From: Strongylocentrotus droebachiensis
Taxonomy: Eukaryota; Echinodermata; Echinoidea; Camarodonta; Strongylocentrotidae
NCBI GenBank assembly: GCA_035222895.1
Contig: JAVYIG010007438.1
Span: 38,119 to 102,118 of the forward strand
Direction: 5' to 3'
DNA length: 64,000 bases
The notes beneath the pieces were generated by a model. It was not told where the DNA came from. It was given only the letters and a program-made list of their open reading frames with translations, and made no database searches. Of this stretch, positions 23,696-35,419 are shown piece after piece (within the stretch, counting starts at the first letter, position 1; each line of letters opens with the position of its first letter). The position numbers were made by a program, and so were the translations under genes.

Positions 23696-24170
23696 ACTTT
23701 AACCAGACGGATAACTTCATATTGGTCAGTAATACACATGCACTGCCCATATGATGTTACTTCATATCTAGGACACAATCTACGAACTCTATGTGCCATC
23801 AAAGGCAAATGAGAGAGCTACTCTTAAACATCTAAAGCATCTATTCCGTCGTCAGTCTTTGAACGACACAAGCAACTTTAACCAGGCGAATTCCTTCCTT
23901 TTGGTCAGAAATACACATGCACTGCCTTTATGATGTTACTGCATATCTAGGACACAATCCAAGAACTGTATGTGCCCACAAAAGCCAATGAGAAAGCTAC
24001 TCCTAAAAATCTAAAGCATCTATTCCGTCGTGAGTCTTTGAACGCAACTACAAGCAATTTTTACCAGACGGATAATGGTCAGTAATACACATGCACTGCC
24101 CATACGGTGTTACTGCATATCTAGGACAGCATTATAAAACTGTATGTGACCACAAAGGTAAATGAGAGAG
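23696..24170 (+). repeat. Tandem exon repeats (ELYVP.KANERATLKHLKHLFR), first cluster
   Basis: Units of about 178 bases repeat head to tail, beginning after CTAG at 23772, 23951 and 24125. The first reads DTIYELYVPSKANERATLKH, then LKHLFRRQSLNDTSNFNQTD. The third is truncated after about 40 bases. Each unit carries both the exon and its flanking intron (the CACATGCACTGCC stretch), so exon and intron were amplified together. Confidence 0.7.
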
Positions 24171-24674
24171 TTTATGAAAGTCTTCATATTAATGAATTTA
24201 ATAAAACTTATCCAAAAAGATCCCATACACATTGTCCAATTAAGAAGTCCAATACATCCAATCGTCTGGGGCTACACACAACACACCGGGCTTTACTGTA
24301 GAAAATTAATACTATTGTAAGAATATATCTAATTTTTTTTTACAGATAAACCCCACTATAATTTTATAACCTGCAATATCAATTGGCAATGTGCATGTAA
24401 ATATCCATACATTAATAAGCCTTTCATAATGTATTGTAATTTGTAGTTTTTTGTTTTGGTTAATATGTAATTGTTCATCATTGTATTTTGTTTGTTATAG
24501 CGCTTAGAAACTTCGGTGGTAAGCGCTTTAAGAGCACCGATTTTATTACTTATTAATATTTCACAAGATACTTTGTTTGAACATATTCATGACTAATTTA
24601 CAGTTTTGTTACTCTGGTATGCAGTGTATATAATTGTAGTGTATAATTGTAGTGTACTAATCTAAACACATAAC

Positions 24675-24932
24675 TTGCTTTTTTTTATGGCCAATATTGG
24701 TATAGTCGAGCAAAATCCTTCCACTGCAGGTGGTACAATGAAAATCCTGACGGAAATATCAAAGTACGTCCCTGAGGGGTTTCAAGTCCCAATCCATGGG
24801 GACCTGAAAACTGTGGAACTGGTGTATACAGCAAAAGTTGCCCGAAGTACAGCAAAAATCCCCAAACATCGGCTCCAGGAGTTTCAACCGGTTCCGCAGG
24901 AATTCCATTTCAGGTCATTAGTCATGAAGGTA
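24675..24932 (+). pseudogene. DUF6589-like core exon, better-preserved copy
   Basis: The open frame contains KYVPEGFQVPIHGDLKTVEL, AKVARSTAKIPKHRL, then PVPQEFHFRSLVMK, and ends at MK|GTATCT, a donor. The order 'P.HGD...VE...AK...R..RL....P.PQEFHFR' is the pattern I recall for DUF6589, a domain of uncharacterised proteins expanded in many invertebrate genomes. The assignment comes from memory and was not searched. Neighbouring pieces are duplicated and frameshifted, so the whole is treated as a relic. Confidence 0.6.
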
Positions 24933-25080
24933 TCTGTAAATAGCCTATGAAAACAAAACTTAATAAAAAAAAAGGGGTCTACTTCTGCATATCCCCTTCC
25001 TGCTCTTCCTTTCGCATACTATCCCCACGCCACTACTCACCCAATTTCCTTTCTGACCATTCTATTCCATCATGTCTAAC

Positions 25081-25393
25081 ACACCATCCAAGAACTGTGT
25101 GTGCCCACAAAGGCAAATGAGAGAGCTACTCTTCAACATCTGAAGCATCTATTCGTCATCAAGCTGTGAACGACACTACAAGCAACTTTAACCAGACGAA
25201 TTCCTTCCTTCTGGTCAGTAATACACATGCACTGCCTACATGATGTTACTTCATCTCTAGGACGCCATCCAAGAACTGTATGTGCCCACAAAGGCAAATG
25301 AGAGAGCTACTCTTAAACACCTGAAGCACCTTTTCCGTCATCAAGCTGTGAACGACACTACAAGCAACTTTAACCAGACGGATTCCTTGTAAG
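25081..25393 (+). repeat. Tandem exon repeats, second cluster
   Basis: Two units start at 25081 and 25261, a 180-base period. The second reads DAIQELYVPTKANERATLKH, then LKHLFRHQAVNDTTSNFNQT, and ends at a stop (TAA) at 25391. This is the cleanest unit of the six found; the remaining copy begins at 26359 and is truncated. Confidence 0.7.
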
Positions 25394-26014
25394 ATCTTTG
25401 TACAGTCAATACTGTGTGGTTATCTAATAGTTGTTTAAGAGCAGATAAGTTGTGTTTTGTTATTGCAAGAAAATGAGAACGCTACGAAATTCTTCATCAA
25501 ATGACTTTAATAAAACTTATCCAAAAAATATCCCATATACATTGTCCATTTCAATAACTCCAATAACGTCTTCTGGGGGTTTACTCACAACACACTGCAT
25601 GGGCTTTACTGTCGATTAATAGAATGGTAAATATATATCCAATTTGTTACAGATAAACTCCATTATGATTTTATGAACTACAATTTCACATGAGAATGTA
25701 CTTGTAAATATCCACACATTAAAAAGCCTTTCATATCTATAATGTAATTTGTACGTTTATTTGTAATTTTTTGTTTTGGTTTATGTAATTGTTTATCATT
25801 GTATTTTGTTTGTTATAGCGCTTAGAGCCTTCAGTGGTAAGCGCTTTATAATCACCGTTTTTAATATGTATTATTAGTTCACCAAGTACTTTGTTTCATA
25901 GTCATGCCTAATTTACAGTTTTGTTTAGTCTGGTGTGCAGTGTATTGAGTGCATTTTTTAAATTGTAGTGTATAATTGTAGTGTACTAATCTAATCATAT
26001 AACTTACATTTTTA

Positions 26015-26205
26015 AGGCCAATCTCCAAGTGCTTCCCTGAGAGATTTCAAGTCCATATTCATTGGTACCAGAAAACTGTGGAACTGGTCTACCGACTGCA
26101 AATTTGCCAAGAGTATGGCAGAAGTCACAAAACATCGACTCGAGTTTCAGCCAGTTCCATTGGAATTCCATTTCAGGATCGATATTAGTCATGAAGGTAT
26201 GTGTG
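26015..26205 (+). pseudogene. DUF6589-like core exon, degenerate copy
   Basis: The nucleotide sequence aligns with 24740-24935, but the frame is lost. The GTGGAACTGGT and GTTCCATTGGAATTCCATTTC landmarks lie in different frames, and HGD has changed. It is followed by a truncated ELYVP unit at 26359. Confidence 0.6.
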
Positions 26206-26399
26206 AATAGCCTGAAGAGAAAAAACAAAATTAGTGAAAAAGATAATAATGGTCCACTTCTATACATCACCTTCCTGCTCTTCCTTTTCCATACTATCCC
26301 TTTCTCATCCCACTGTTCACTTAATTTCTTTTCTGACCATTTCTAATTCATGTCTAGGACACCATCCATGAACATTTTATGCCCACAAAGGCAAATGAG

Positions 26400-27000
26400 A
26401 GAGGTACGCTGTGAACGACACTATGAGCAGGCCCGACAGTGCTTACCCTCAAGGACGCATCGTACGTTGCAACAATACATCAAAACTAATTGGAGTTTTT
26501 ATCCAGTCAGATTTGAAATGGAATACGCATGTTGAGTATATGGTCAAACGTGCAAATAGTCGTTTGTATGTTCCTCACACCTTGAAGCATCACAGTCTTA
26601 CAGTTCAGGACCTTATTGTTGTTTATACCAGTTTCATGATACCAGTTGTCGAATATGCTGTACCTGTTAGGAGGTCTCACATAGCAACAAGTTAAAATCA
26701 TCAAACAGGTACAAAAGCGTGCCCTTAATTAGAATCATCTTTGGTGCAGAATATATAATTCGTACAAGAGTGCATAACTCCAGTCAAAACTCTCAATAGC
26801 AGAAGATCTGACTTTTGCTAACTACAAGATACTGAGAGCAGCCAGATAATTAAGCAAGTAACGTCACTGCAGCTTGGTCGCAAGACGGACGAATTTTCGT
26901 AGCCCTACCAGCAAGTAATGGAAAGACTGCTAAGAAGCCTATCAAGTCCTTCGAAGATCTGACATTTTTTTTAAACAATGATTAGATGAACATTTCTCGA
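26400..27000 (+). pseudogene. LINE reverse transcriptase C-terminal fragment
   Basis: The frame reads KLIGVFIQSDLKWNTHVEYM, then RANSRLYVPHTLKHHSLTVQ and VYTSFMIPVVEYAVPV, the thumb and downstream region of CR1/jockey-like reverse transcriptases. Further frames (QKRALRIIFGAEY) continue with stops. It begins inside a truncated ELYVP unit, so it inserted into the relic. Confidence 0.75.
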
Positions 27001-27149
27001 ACATCTAACGATGTTGTCTAGTCATAGGTTTCTTACTTCATCCTGGGAGGTGTATTGATTCAACGAACAACAAACTCATATTTTTTTTGGTTAAATACTT
27101 TTAATGTATAACTTAATTTTTGTTAAGAACATAAACATTAAGGGTATCT

Positions 27150-27296
27150 AATAATTCGCTCAGGGGGGGGGGGGAGAGGGTAGTGAGCACTAAATTTATT
27201 TGTTTTCATCTTGCCCCTCCAATTTGAAAAAAAGTGCAGACCAATATTTCGGGGGGGGGGGGGGTTAAACCCCCTAACCCCTATATCCGCCCCTGA
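27150..27296. mobile_element. G/C-run element, possible hAT-like remnant
   Basis: It has a G-run at each end, and the right end CCTATATCCGCCCCTG resembles CAGGGGCGGAT-type termini. I could not find a matching 8-bp duplication, so the class and borders are uncertain. Confidence 0.3.
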
Positions 27297-27305
27297 ACAT
27301 GCTTA

Positions 27306-27890
27306 CTGAAAACAACCTTTTAGAAAAAGTTGAATAAATATGTGATCTATATAATATGTCGCAGCTGATACAATGTCCTACTCGTATAACCCCATTTAGC
27401 AGTACTGTAATCGACCTTGTTTTGGTTTCAAACTGTTTAGGTTCATTGACATCAGGTGTGATCAGTCAATCGGTCTAAGTGACCATACACTTGTGTACGT
27501 TATACTAAAACCTTTAAGTATCAAAACTGTTCCTGTAATAAGTACATTCAGGTTATATAGAAATTTTAATGAAGAATTGTTTTTCGAGATTTATGAAATA
27601 CCGATTGGAATAGTTTAAACAATGATAGTATCGATGAGTTCTGGGAAAGCTTTAAGAATTGTTTTAATCGCGTATGTGATAAACATGCGCCAATAGTATC
27701 GGTGAGAAGGAAATCAAGAGTAGCACCTTGGATAACAGAAGAATATCTTGAAATTTCAAGAACACGTGATTTTAACAAAAGAAAAATTGATGTTACGAAA
27801 AGTATCAGTTTTTGGAATGAATTTAGAAAGTACAGAAACAGAGCTAACAATCTTAATTAAAAAATGAAAAAGAAAACTATAATGACATTT
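27306..27890 (+). pseudogene. LINE endonuclease C-terminus and linker, degenerate
   Basis: Frames give CPTRITPFSSTVIDLVLVSN, then IGLSDHTLVYVILK (the SDH motif that closes an APE-type endonuclease), followed by APIVSVRRKSRVAPWITEEY. At least two frameshifts or stops interrupt it. It may belong to the same insertion as the zinc-finger tail that follows, but the reverse transcriptase between them is missing. Confidence 0.75.
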
Positions 27891-28129
27891 TGGATAAACA
27901 AGTAACGATATGAGCAAAACTTGGAAAGTTTATAAAGAGTTAAAAAAATTATTTTGACATGTTTTGTTCTTAGGCTGGATTGAAATATAGTGATATGTTT
28001 AAAGTAACAGATATTGAAAATGAAATGATTTGGTATAGTAGCAATATTAAAAATAGAAATGAGTTATTGTATTTTCCAAACTGAATAAAAAACAATATTC
28101 TTAAATTGATTCCATTTGTATTAATTTTC

Positions 28130-29030
28130 AAGGAAATGAATTACTGCCCGCCTTTAAATTGGCAAAGTTAAAAAGTGCATTCCCGAATTTTTGGTTGCAG
28201 AAGTTACGTAATAGGATACAATATGTCAATAATCCACCGTCTGCATTGGAATCCAGTACAATAGAAATGGTAACAGGTGACTCCATTGTTGTAGCGGGCA
28301 TGCTGGCCAAACACTATTATAATTTGATGTTAGAAGGAAAAAAACAGGATCTGCAGTGCATTTATTTTTGAACGCTTTTCTGATTTACTTAATGGGTTTA
28401 ACTGGGAGACGGCGCTTCAATATAAATTTTACTTTGTAAATGACAAGAGAATTATAAAGCAGTTTAATTTTAAATTTATTCATAGAATATTACCCAGTAA
28501 AGACAATTTATGTAAATGGAAGATTACAAATAGTAATCTATGTGATATCTGTAAGATCCCAGATACAACTAATTACCTTCTCCTGGCTTGTAAGAAGGTT
28601 ACGCTTTTTTGGAAGATTGTATTCAAATTAGTCGATACTTTGTTTAATTCAAAATCTTTTTGAAGGAAAAAAAATCTTTTAAAAAGGTCATGAAATAGAA
28701 ACGAGAGAAATGAATCTTTTAAACTTTGCTCAGTTTATTATCTAAATAAACTATATAGTAGAGAATTTTTTGAAAGTGAAAAGCACATGATACATGCTGT
28801 ATATTTGATAATAGAATTAAAGGTAGAAATTCGCACATATCGGATAAAAGAAATTCGATACAAACGAAGTAAAAAGAAATTGTTTTCATTATTTTAGTAA
28901 GTGATTATGTCACATTAGTTTTAGGTTTTGTACTTTATATGATATGTTAAAATTGCATGAATTCTGTATATAAACACTGTTGTAAATAGCTGTTATCTTA
29001 TGATATGAACAAATAAAGTCCCTCGAAAGA
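28130..29030 (+). pseudogene. L1/Tx1-type LINE C-terminal region with zinc-knuckle-like motif
   Basis: The frame contains KLKSAFPNFWLQKLRNRIQY, then after a frameshift FNFKFIHRILPSKDNLCKWK and NLCDICKIPDTTNYLLLACK. The C..C...C arrangement is the terminal zinc-binding region of L1-like elements, with Tyr where His is usual. The 3' end is AACAAATAAAG near 29010. Confidence 0.7.
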
Positions 29031-29039
29031 GGATAAATA

Positions 29040-30900
29040 GAAGGAAAAATAAAAACTTGATCCCAAGAAACAAATGCAGAAACAGTTGTGACTCTCTAAT
29101 AGACAGACAAATTAATACAAAATCAAGAAGACTTGGCAAATGCATTCAATTACGCAGTCCATGATGTATATAAAATGGTTCCTCCGGTTGAGGACGTGGA
29201 TCTGTATAGCGCGAGTACATTTAAAAAAGATTTGTTTTTCTTCAAAGTTGTTTTCTAGAATGATTATAAAATTTTGATTTTGATTCATATGCTTGCAAAT
29301 CTAAATATCATATTTTTTTCTTTTCTCTAATCAATTTTGTTCCTTTAATGACAATTTATAACGACTGAGTTTCAAACTTTTAGAATTGAAATTCTAAATT
29401 TTCTGGGATAATAATAATAATAATGATAATAATAATGATGATGATAATGAATATCTTTTTTTTTTTAATTCCACTGATCTAGCTGTCTCTTATTTTATTC
29501 GCTCTTATTAAAACCAACTGAATACTAGTGTGGATTTTCCATTTTATCAGTGGAAGTTTGTTGAAACAAGATATTTATCATCATCATCATCATAATAATA
29601 ATATAAGATCATACCGTTTATGCAAGGAGTTTGATGAGCTGGAGTCCCAAGCAGTTCCAAGCAGCTGCCGTCTTATAAGGTTGCATACTAGAATCTACAG
29701 GTGTGCTGTTTACCGTTGATGTCCGAGGTTCGAAGCCGCCAATATCATTGAAAAGCTTGAGTAGTGATTTTGTTCACAAAGAAATATCGTTAATATTTCT
29801 GTGTCAAGAAATTTGCTCACGTTGTATAATAGCAGTTTTAATTTGTGAACAAAAGTTTTTTTTTTAAATGTACAATACTAAAACCTGCCATTTGACACTT
29901 TGCCGATTACTTCCGGCTCACGAAAATAAAGAGTGAATTTGTTCATGTACAGTTCTTTATGCACTATGTCAGATTAGTGTCCACAACTGCCCAGTCGAGT
30001 AATTTTGATTAACTTGAATGTTTCAGGAAATTTTGCTCCATTTCCTTTCGCTTGCCTCCTGTAAAGGTAAGCCCTGTGTACTGCTCGTATTATCAGACGA
30101 GTGGTAGCGAAAAGTAATTATCATTACAAAAGCATATTTCCCTTTGAAAGTTAGTTTGCAGTTAGGCAGGAATCTTTTGTCTATACGTATCTGCAAGGAA
30201 GATGTAGTTAAGCATATGCTTGACATATTGTCTCCTGGCGGCGTCGAAGATGGTACAAAGGGAATGAGCTAGATATGATTCCATCTCTTAAAACTCCTTG
30301 GTTTATGTATCAAAGGTTTAAAAGCACCGAGATTGTTAGCGCTTATTTGTATATGATTTTAATCATATAGCATGCCTACTCAGTAAACATGCAAAATGCT
30401 ATACATTTTTATGTTCTAAATGTGCGTACTTCCAATAGCACAACAAGTTCACAAATTAAATCATCTGCTAGTTTCTTATCTTCATATTCTGTATGGATAA
30501 ACAAGTACAAAACTAGTAATAAATTTCCTCTCTAAAAATAAGAAAACAAGTTGACTTACGTACTGCTAGCAAAACTTGCGGACACCTAAAGGAATAACGG
30601 GTGTGGCTACCCGCAGTCGATCACCCCAGCTCGATCGTGAAACAGAGGTCCTCTCAGTGTGAGAGCTGGCTGCAGAATGATTCCAAAACTTTTGTTACTG
30701 AACCAGCCCATCCCAGAACATAAGAATTTAGCATCTGGGTGCATGCCTAGCATTGCAGTAAGAAAAGAACTAGGGATACAGAGCACCACAAAAAAGATAA
30801 CTAATTATCATAACAAAGACTGTCCTGGCTTAGGCTATTAGAACAGACCCTAAAACATGGTAAATGATCGAGATTGTGACAATGATGATGATGACATTAG
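29040..30900. other. Mostly unique AT-rich sequence with simple repeats
   Basis: It contains an AAT/GAT tract at 29408-29452 and an ATC/AAT tract at 29577-29605. A small stretch near 29690-29740 has a B-box-like GAGGTTCGAAGCC without a matching A box. No exon could be supported. Confidence 0.4.
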
Positions 30901-30905
30901 TGACA

Positions 30906-31035
30906 ATGATAATAATAATAATAATAATAATAATAATATTAATAATAATAATAATAATAATAATAACAATAATAATACTACTACTACTAATAATAACAAT
31001 GATAGTAATAAGACTATATAATAATAATAATAATA
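30906..31035. repeat. AAT microsatellite
   Basis: A nearly pure (AAT)n tract with a few AAC and ACT units, followed by a GGCATTTGTATAGCGCCGTC stretch of the SINE-tail type. Confidence 0.9.
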
Positions 31036-31159
31036 GGCATTTGTATAGCGCCGTCTATCTAAAAAATGATATTCCGAGGCGCACAAGAAAAATAGAAAGA
31101 ATGAGAAAGTTTAGACGAGAAAGTTCGGATGAGTGTCATAGTGCCAAGTACAGGTATTG

Positions 31160-31360
31160 TTAAAAAAGAAAAGATTTCAGCTTGGATTTAAAGGTCTCTG
31201 AGGAAGTTATGATTCTCAAATTAGATGGTAAATTATTCCAAAGACAAGGTGCTGCAGATGCAAAAGCCCTTTCACCACAGACTACTCGTGTCTTTGGGAT
31301 CTTAAGAAGATGCTGGTGTGATGATCTTAGACTACGAGCTGGTGTATAAGGCATAAACAA
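31160..31360 (-). pseudogene. LINE reverse transcriptase C-terminal end
   Basis: The minus-strand frame reads YTPARSLRSSHQHLL, then GERAFASAAPCLWNNLPSNL and SETFKSKLKSFLF. This is the typical closing block of CR1/L2-like polyproteins. Nothing else of the element is seen upstream. Confidence 0.8.
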
Positions 31361-31889
31361 GGTTTTGTAAATAGTTTGGTGTTAATCCGTTTACAGCCTT
31401 CCAGCAAATATATTAATGCAATACATTATTGATAATTGTCAAAACTTATCGTCATTCCACGTCCTTCGGTAAACATATATATTATTTTCGATGGATGACT
31501 ATATCTTTGATTGTTAATAGTTTTGTTTTTGTTTTCTATCAAATTATATTATTTAATTTTTGTATGAGCGTATATGTATCGTAATACCATGTAACACGAC
31601 GAATTTCCATTGTTAAATGGACAATAAATATGGACCTTATGAACCTCATGAAAACAATTCCAATAATGTTTCTAATGCTCCTATATCATCTCCAATAATC
31701 CTATCATCTCCAATACAGAAAGCCTAGAGAATTGATTAAATGCACAAAATATGTGGCATATGAGAGGGGCCAATGGTTTCATAAGGCATGTGTAAACACG
31801 ACAGAGGCAGAGGCGGAATGAGAAAGCTCCAGCTCAGGCCAGTCCCCACCCCCCCCCCCCCCCTCAGTGCTATTGAGAGTACGCATATG

Positions 31890-32050
31890 CGTGTTCCCAG
31901 CGACCCCCTCCCTTTCAGCTAAAGTCCGGTGTGTAAAGTCAATACGGGTCGATCTTTTTCATTTTTTATACGAACCTTTTTCAGCACCCCCACCCCCTTT
32001 TCAGCAAAATCTGGTGTGTAAAGTCAATACGGGTAGACCTTTTTATTTTG
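31890..32050. repeat. Tandem duplication of a 70-80 bp unit
   Basis: GTGTGTAAAGTCAATACGGG and its leader (CCCC..CC.TTTTCAGC) occur twice, about 80 bases apart, each followed by GTCGATC/GTAGACC-TTTTT. A C-run lies ahead (31847-31863) and a G-run behind (32104-32118). Confidence 0.7.
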
Positions 32051-32235
32051 TTACGAGCCGGAGAGTTTGGGAACACGCATGGTATCCCTCCGTTCACGGA
32101 GTGAGGGGGGGGGGGGCGGGCGAATACTAGATTAATGCTCTTATTGTCTGATACACAGGTGAAAGTATTCTTCTCAAGAGGGCAAATAAAAGTTATCAAT
32201 GTAGCACCTCCAGCATTTTGGCAGTAATTATTATA

Positions 32236-32771
32236 CAGTGCGTCCCATATATAACGAAACCGAGAATTATTGATGTTTTATCATAACTTAATATAATTAG
32301 TATTAATAGATGACACATATTTGTAAAGCTTAGATCCTCTTCTTTCATTTGATGCAACTCATATGAAGCATATTTCACACATGTATGAGTGATTAAAAAA
32401 ATTGAAGAAAGGGTACCAAAAAGTCATTTGGCGAACGGTAGTACTTCAAAGGGAGAATCACAATTATAGAAAGTTGATTTACTGCTCTTTCATATGACAC
32501 CTCGATCAGGAAAAATGAGCTAGGAATAACAAAGCTCTGTTTTTTAAATTAAGGCTTGCATTCCCAAAATGTTATTAAACGAATTCGTGTCACTGACTGC
32601 CTGCCGTAGCCACAAACAACAAACTCCGTTTCGTTGACGATCAGCCATGCAGGAAGCCTCTCTTTGTTGTTGTTGTTACGGCAGACTGCCAGTGGAATGG
32701 ATTCGTTTAATAAAATTATGGAAGTGCAAGCAATACTTTGAACAAACAGAACATTGTTATTCCTGGCTCAT
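32236..32771. mobile_element. Truncated foldback element (left arm and centre)
   Basis: It begins CAGTGCGTCCC after TA, follows the left arm of the 55500-56356 element, passes the centre near 32640 and stops within the right arm at GCTCAT. The right terminus is missing. Confidence 0.8.
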
Positions 32772-33171
32772 AAGCACTCCTGAACTTTACCATGGCGTCC
32801 CATACTTTTCATTTACGTTTGGCTATAATTTAAAAGGGTGGTGCATAGCACCACAAACGTATTTCTGCTGTCATGTAGTATATTCAGGGTGCACATTGAG
32901 TAGTATAATTTCCCATTTTTTCCCCTTTCCTTTTCTTCTCTTTGAGACTGTATCGATATCAGTAATTAAAAGCAGGAATGTTGACACAAAGAGGGGGGTG
33001 GGGGAGGGAGAAAAGGGGAGATATATGTAAGACAAAGCCGAGCAGCATTCGGAGTAGGCCTGCTTTACACCTAGTGCTTCTACTGATCGTACGGGGTAAA
33101 TTAAAGAGGAAAAAAGGATTAAGTATCAAATTGCATCTCATTTACAACCATGACAAAAGTGACAAACATTG

Positions 33172-33346
33172 TGGCCCGAATTCACAAAGGAGGTTTGTCG
33201 ACAAACCTTGGTTTTCGTACGTCATATGACGTGTTTTTACGCGTTTTTTTTTACAAACCTGGTTTGTAAAAACGCGTCGAAACGCGTCATAATTATGAAG
33301 CACGAAAACCAAGGTTGTCGACAAACCTCCTTTGTAAATTCGGGCC
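33172..33346. mobile_element. Hairpin MITE with GGCCCGAATT ends
   Basis: The inverted arms match over most of their length: GGCCCGAATTCACAAAGGAG, then GGTTTGTCGACAAACC near the left and its complement near the right, with AAAACGCG and CCAGGTTTGT at the centre. The GTCGAC block is itself palindromic. Flanks show TGT on both sides, too short to be a sure duplication. Confidence 0.85.
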
Positions 33347-33349
33347 TGT

Positions 33350-34620
33350 AAGTTGAACAAGATAAATGCATAAGTTAATCACATTGACATAGTGATATAA
33401 ATACTTTAGAAGTACTGATAGAACTAAATTACACAACACACAAACATAATTTTTTTCCTCGTAACATTAGAGTAATTTTAATCGTTTCATTCTTTTAATT
33501 AAATGTAATGTTAATTGTTATTGTATACTTGCGTTAAGTAGGGGCAAGCTACAAGAGTCCTATCTCGCATCCCGGGTCAACGTGTCTGACACGGCCGGTT
33601 GTAGCAACTACTCCGAAGATCAGGATACATTAATCTTGATCTATAAGGAGACACGAACGAACGAACGAACGAACGAACGAGTGATATAAAAAAAATACCC
33701 TTACAGCATTGTGAACAAGTTTAATGCATGGCATGCAGAAATTAAGGTCATATTTACCTGATGTTAATGTCAGCATGCAGTTAACCCAATTACACAACAA
33801 TAAGTGACAGTATACATGATAAGAAAAAAATGCATACAGATGTCGTGCAGTTGACTAGATTCCATCAATTATATCATTTTCCTGAAAGTTTTGCCGATTT
33901 CTGAGGCAAGCAGCTCACGTATGGTTTATAATGATAATGTATTATAATCATTATGAAAGTCGTACTGATAAAGTTTTACGAAGCAATGTGCATGCAAAAC
34001 AAGCATGAATAGCAATGCTTCCCATTTATTTCACTGATCTAAGAACATTTGAAAGGATCCTCCTTTCCAGCTTGAATATACTAATAGGCAATGTGAAGTG
34101 TAATAATACACTATCTAGCATAAATAGAGTATGGTAGTACCTTAGAAATATATAACTTAATATATTTCTTAGGTTAATATTCTTTCTATGCTAGTTACAT
34201 AGTAGTGATTAAAGCGGATGATATTGATATGGATCATGACAAAAAAGACGATTTAATAGGCCAAGTGCATAAATTAATGGGCCTAATAAGTTGTAGGTCG
34301 ATCTGCTCTTAGTTATGCAGTTGGGTTTTAGACTCCTATGCGTTTATAACAGATCATTATAATGAGTATAGATGTGTTATTGAGACCTTTGATTTTGTAT
34401 ATGTAGGCCTATGTGATACATAGTCTACTTTAGATATATCAGAAACATTTGGGGAACTTGAGAGAAGAATACAACAATATTTTACAATACGGACAGAACA
34501 TTTTAAGTGATACACAGCATTACTGTGATAAAATGAATCCTTGAATTCGAAGGGTGCGCCACCAAGTTGGCGCCACTTACCGGCACTTACCTGCCGGTAA
34601 AGGTCTTTGATTTGTTGCGA
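33350..34620. other. No gene recognised; one tetranucleotide repeat
   Basis: A (CGAA)n tract lies at 33654-33680. The rest is AT-rich sequence without convincing coding or repeat borders. Confidence 0.4.
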
Positions 34621-35419
34621 CCATTTCTGTCAAATGTCAAATATCTCAAGGAGTTTCTTCAATATCAGTCTCTCACAAACAATGTTTAATGAGGAGACAA
34701 AGGATATGTAGCAGAAGCGGACATCTTGTTTTCATATTTTATTAAAATATTTAATCATAAAGATATCATTATACAACATTCAAACTGTGTAAAGAAAAAT
34801 ATAATACACAAAGTACAATTGACGACAATGGAATATTTCGTGTAAATTACTCTTTATTGATATACTCAATGTGATTAAATGCACAAAGAATCGTTGCATG
34901 AGTCTAGAATGAAACTGCAACACCCATATTCATTTATTTCTTAACACATCGTCTGTGTTGCAGCTTCCGATTAATGCTTTTTATTATTAGATTCTACTTG
35001 ATTTAGCAACATAAAACCTATTGTGTTAATTTTTAAAGAATGAAGTTAATACGCATGCCTATCGTCTTATTAAAATACAAACATCTCCATGAAAAAGGAG
35101 AGCAAGTCCTTATATTAGCCAATTCAATAGTCCATATGTTTATTGATTTTCTGGTGAAACAAACCTTTATTACTGAGAGGATTCTTTATTGGGCACCTTT
35201 AACATCATCGAAATTAATGACAATAATACTCAGCTGCAACCGTGCTATTAAAAAAGTGTTATGATAAATCTAAGTGTATACTAAGGTCTTTACAAATAAT
35301 TATTTATCGTCTTGTGAACGAGACATAAACGATGTATGTTTTGTGAACCATACGCACCCGAAATTATATATATATTTTTTTTTCATTTTTATTTCTGCAT
35401 AATTTCAAGTAAAATAACT

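Larger units (their letters stand above)
24171..26200 (+). repeat. Tandem duplication, offset about 1.3 kb
   Basis: 24171-24960 and 25480-26220 are alignable throughout. Both contain the AATAAAACTTATCCAAAAA block, the GGGCTTTACTG block, the TATAGCGCTTAG SINE tail, and the DUF6589-like core. The duplication copied the core exon together with part of the repeat cluster. Confidence 0.75.

Noticed and set aside
23772-25391. CRISPR-like array because of the regular 178-bp period
   Set aside because: Units are long, diverged throughout and contain an exon-like frame; there are no short identical repeats with unique spacers, and the DNA is eukaryotic.
29690-29740. tRNA gene suggested by a B-box-like GAGGTTCGAAGCC
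   Set aside because: No A box at the right distance and no clover-leaf stems.
30850-31163. Leu/Ile-rich 'membrane' frames on both strands
   Set aside because: Product of the AAT microsatellite at 30906-31035.
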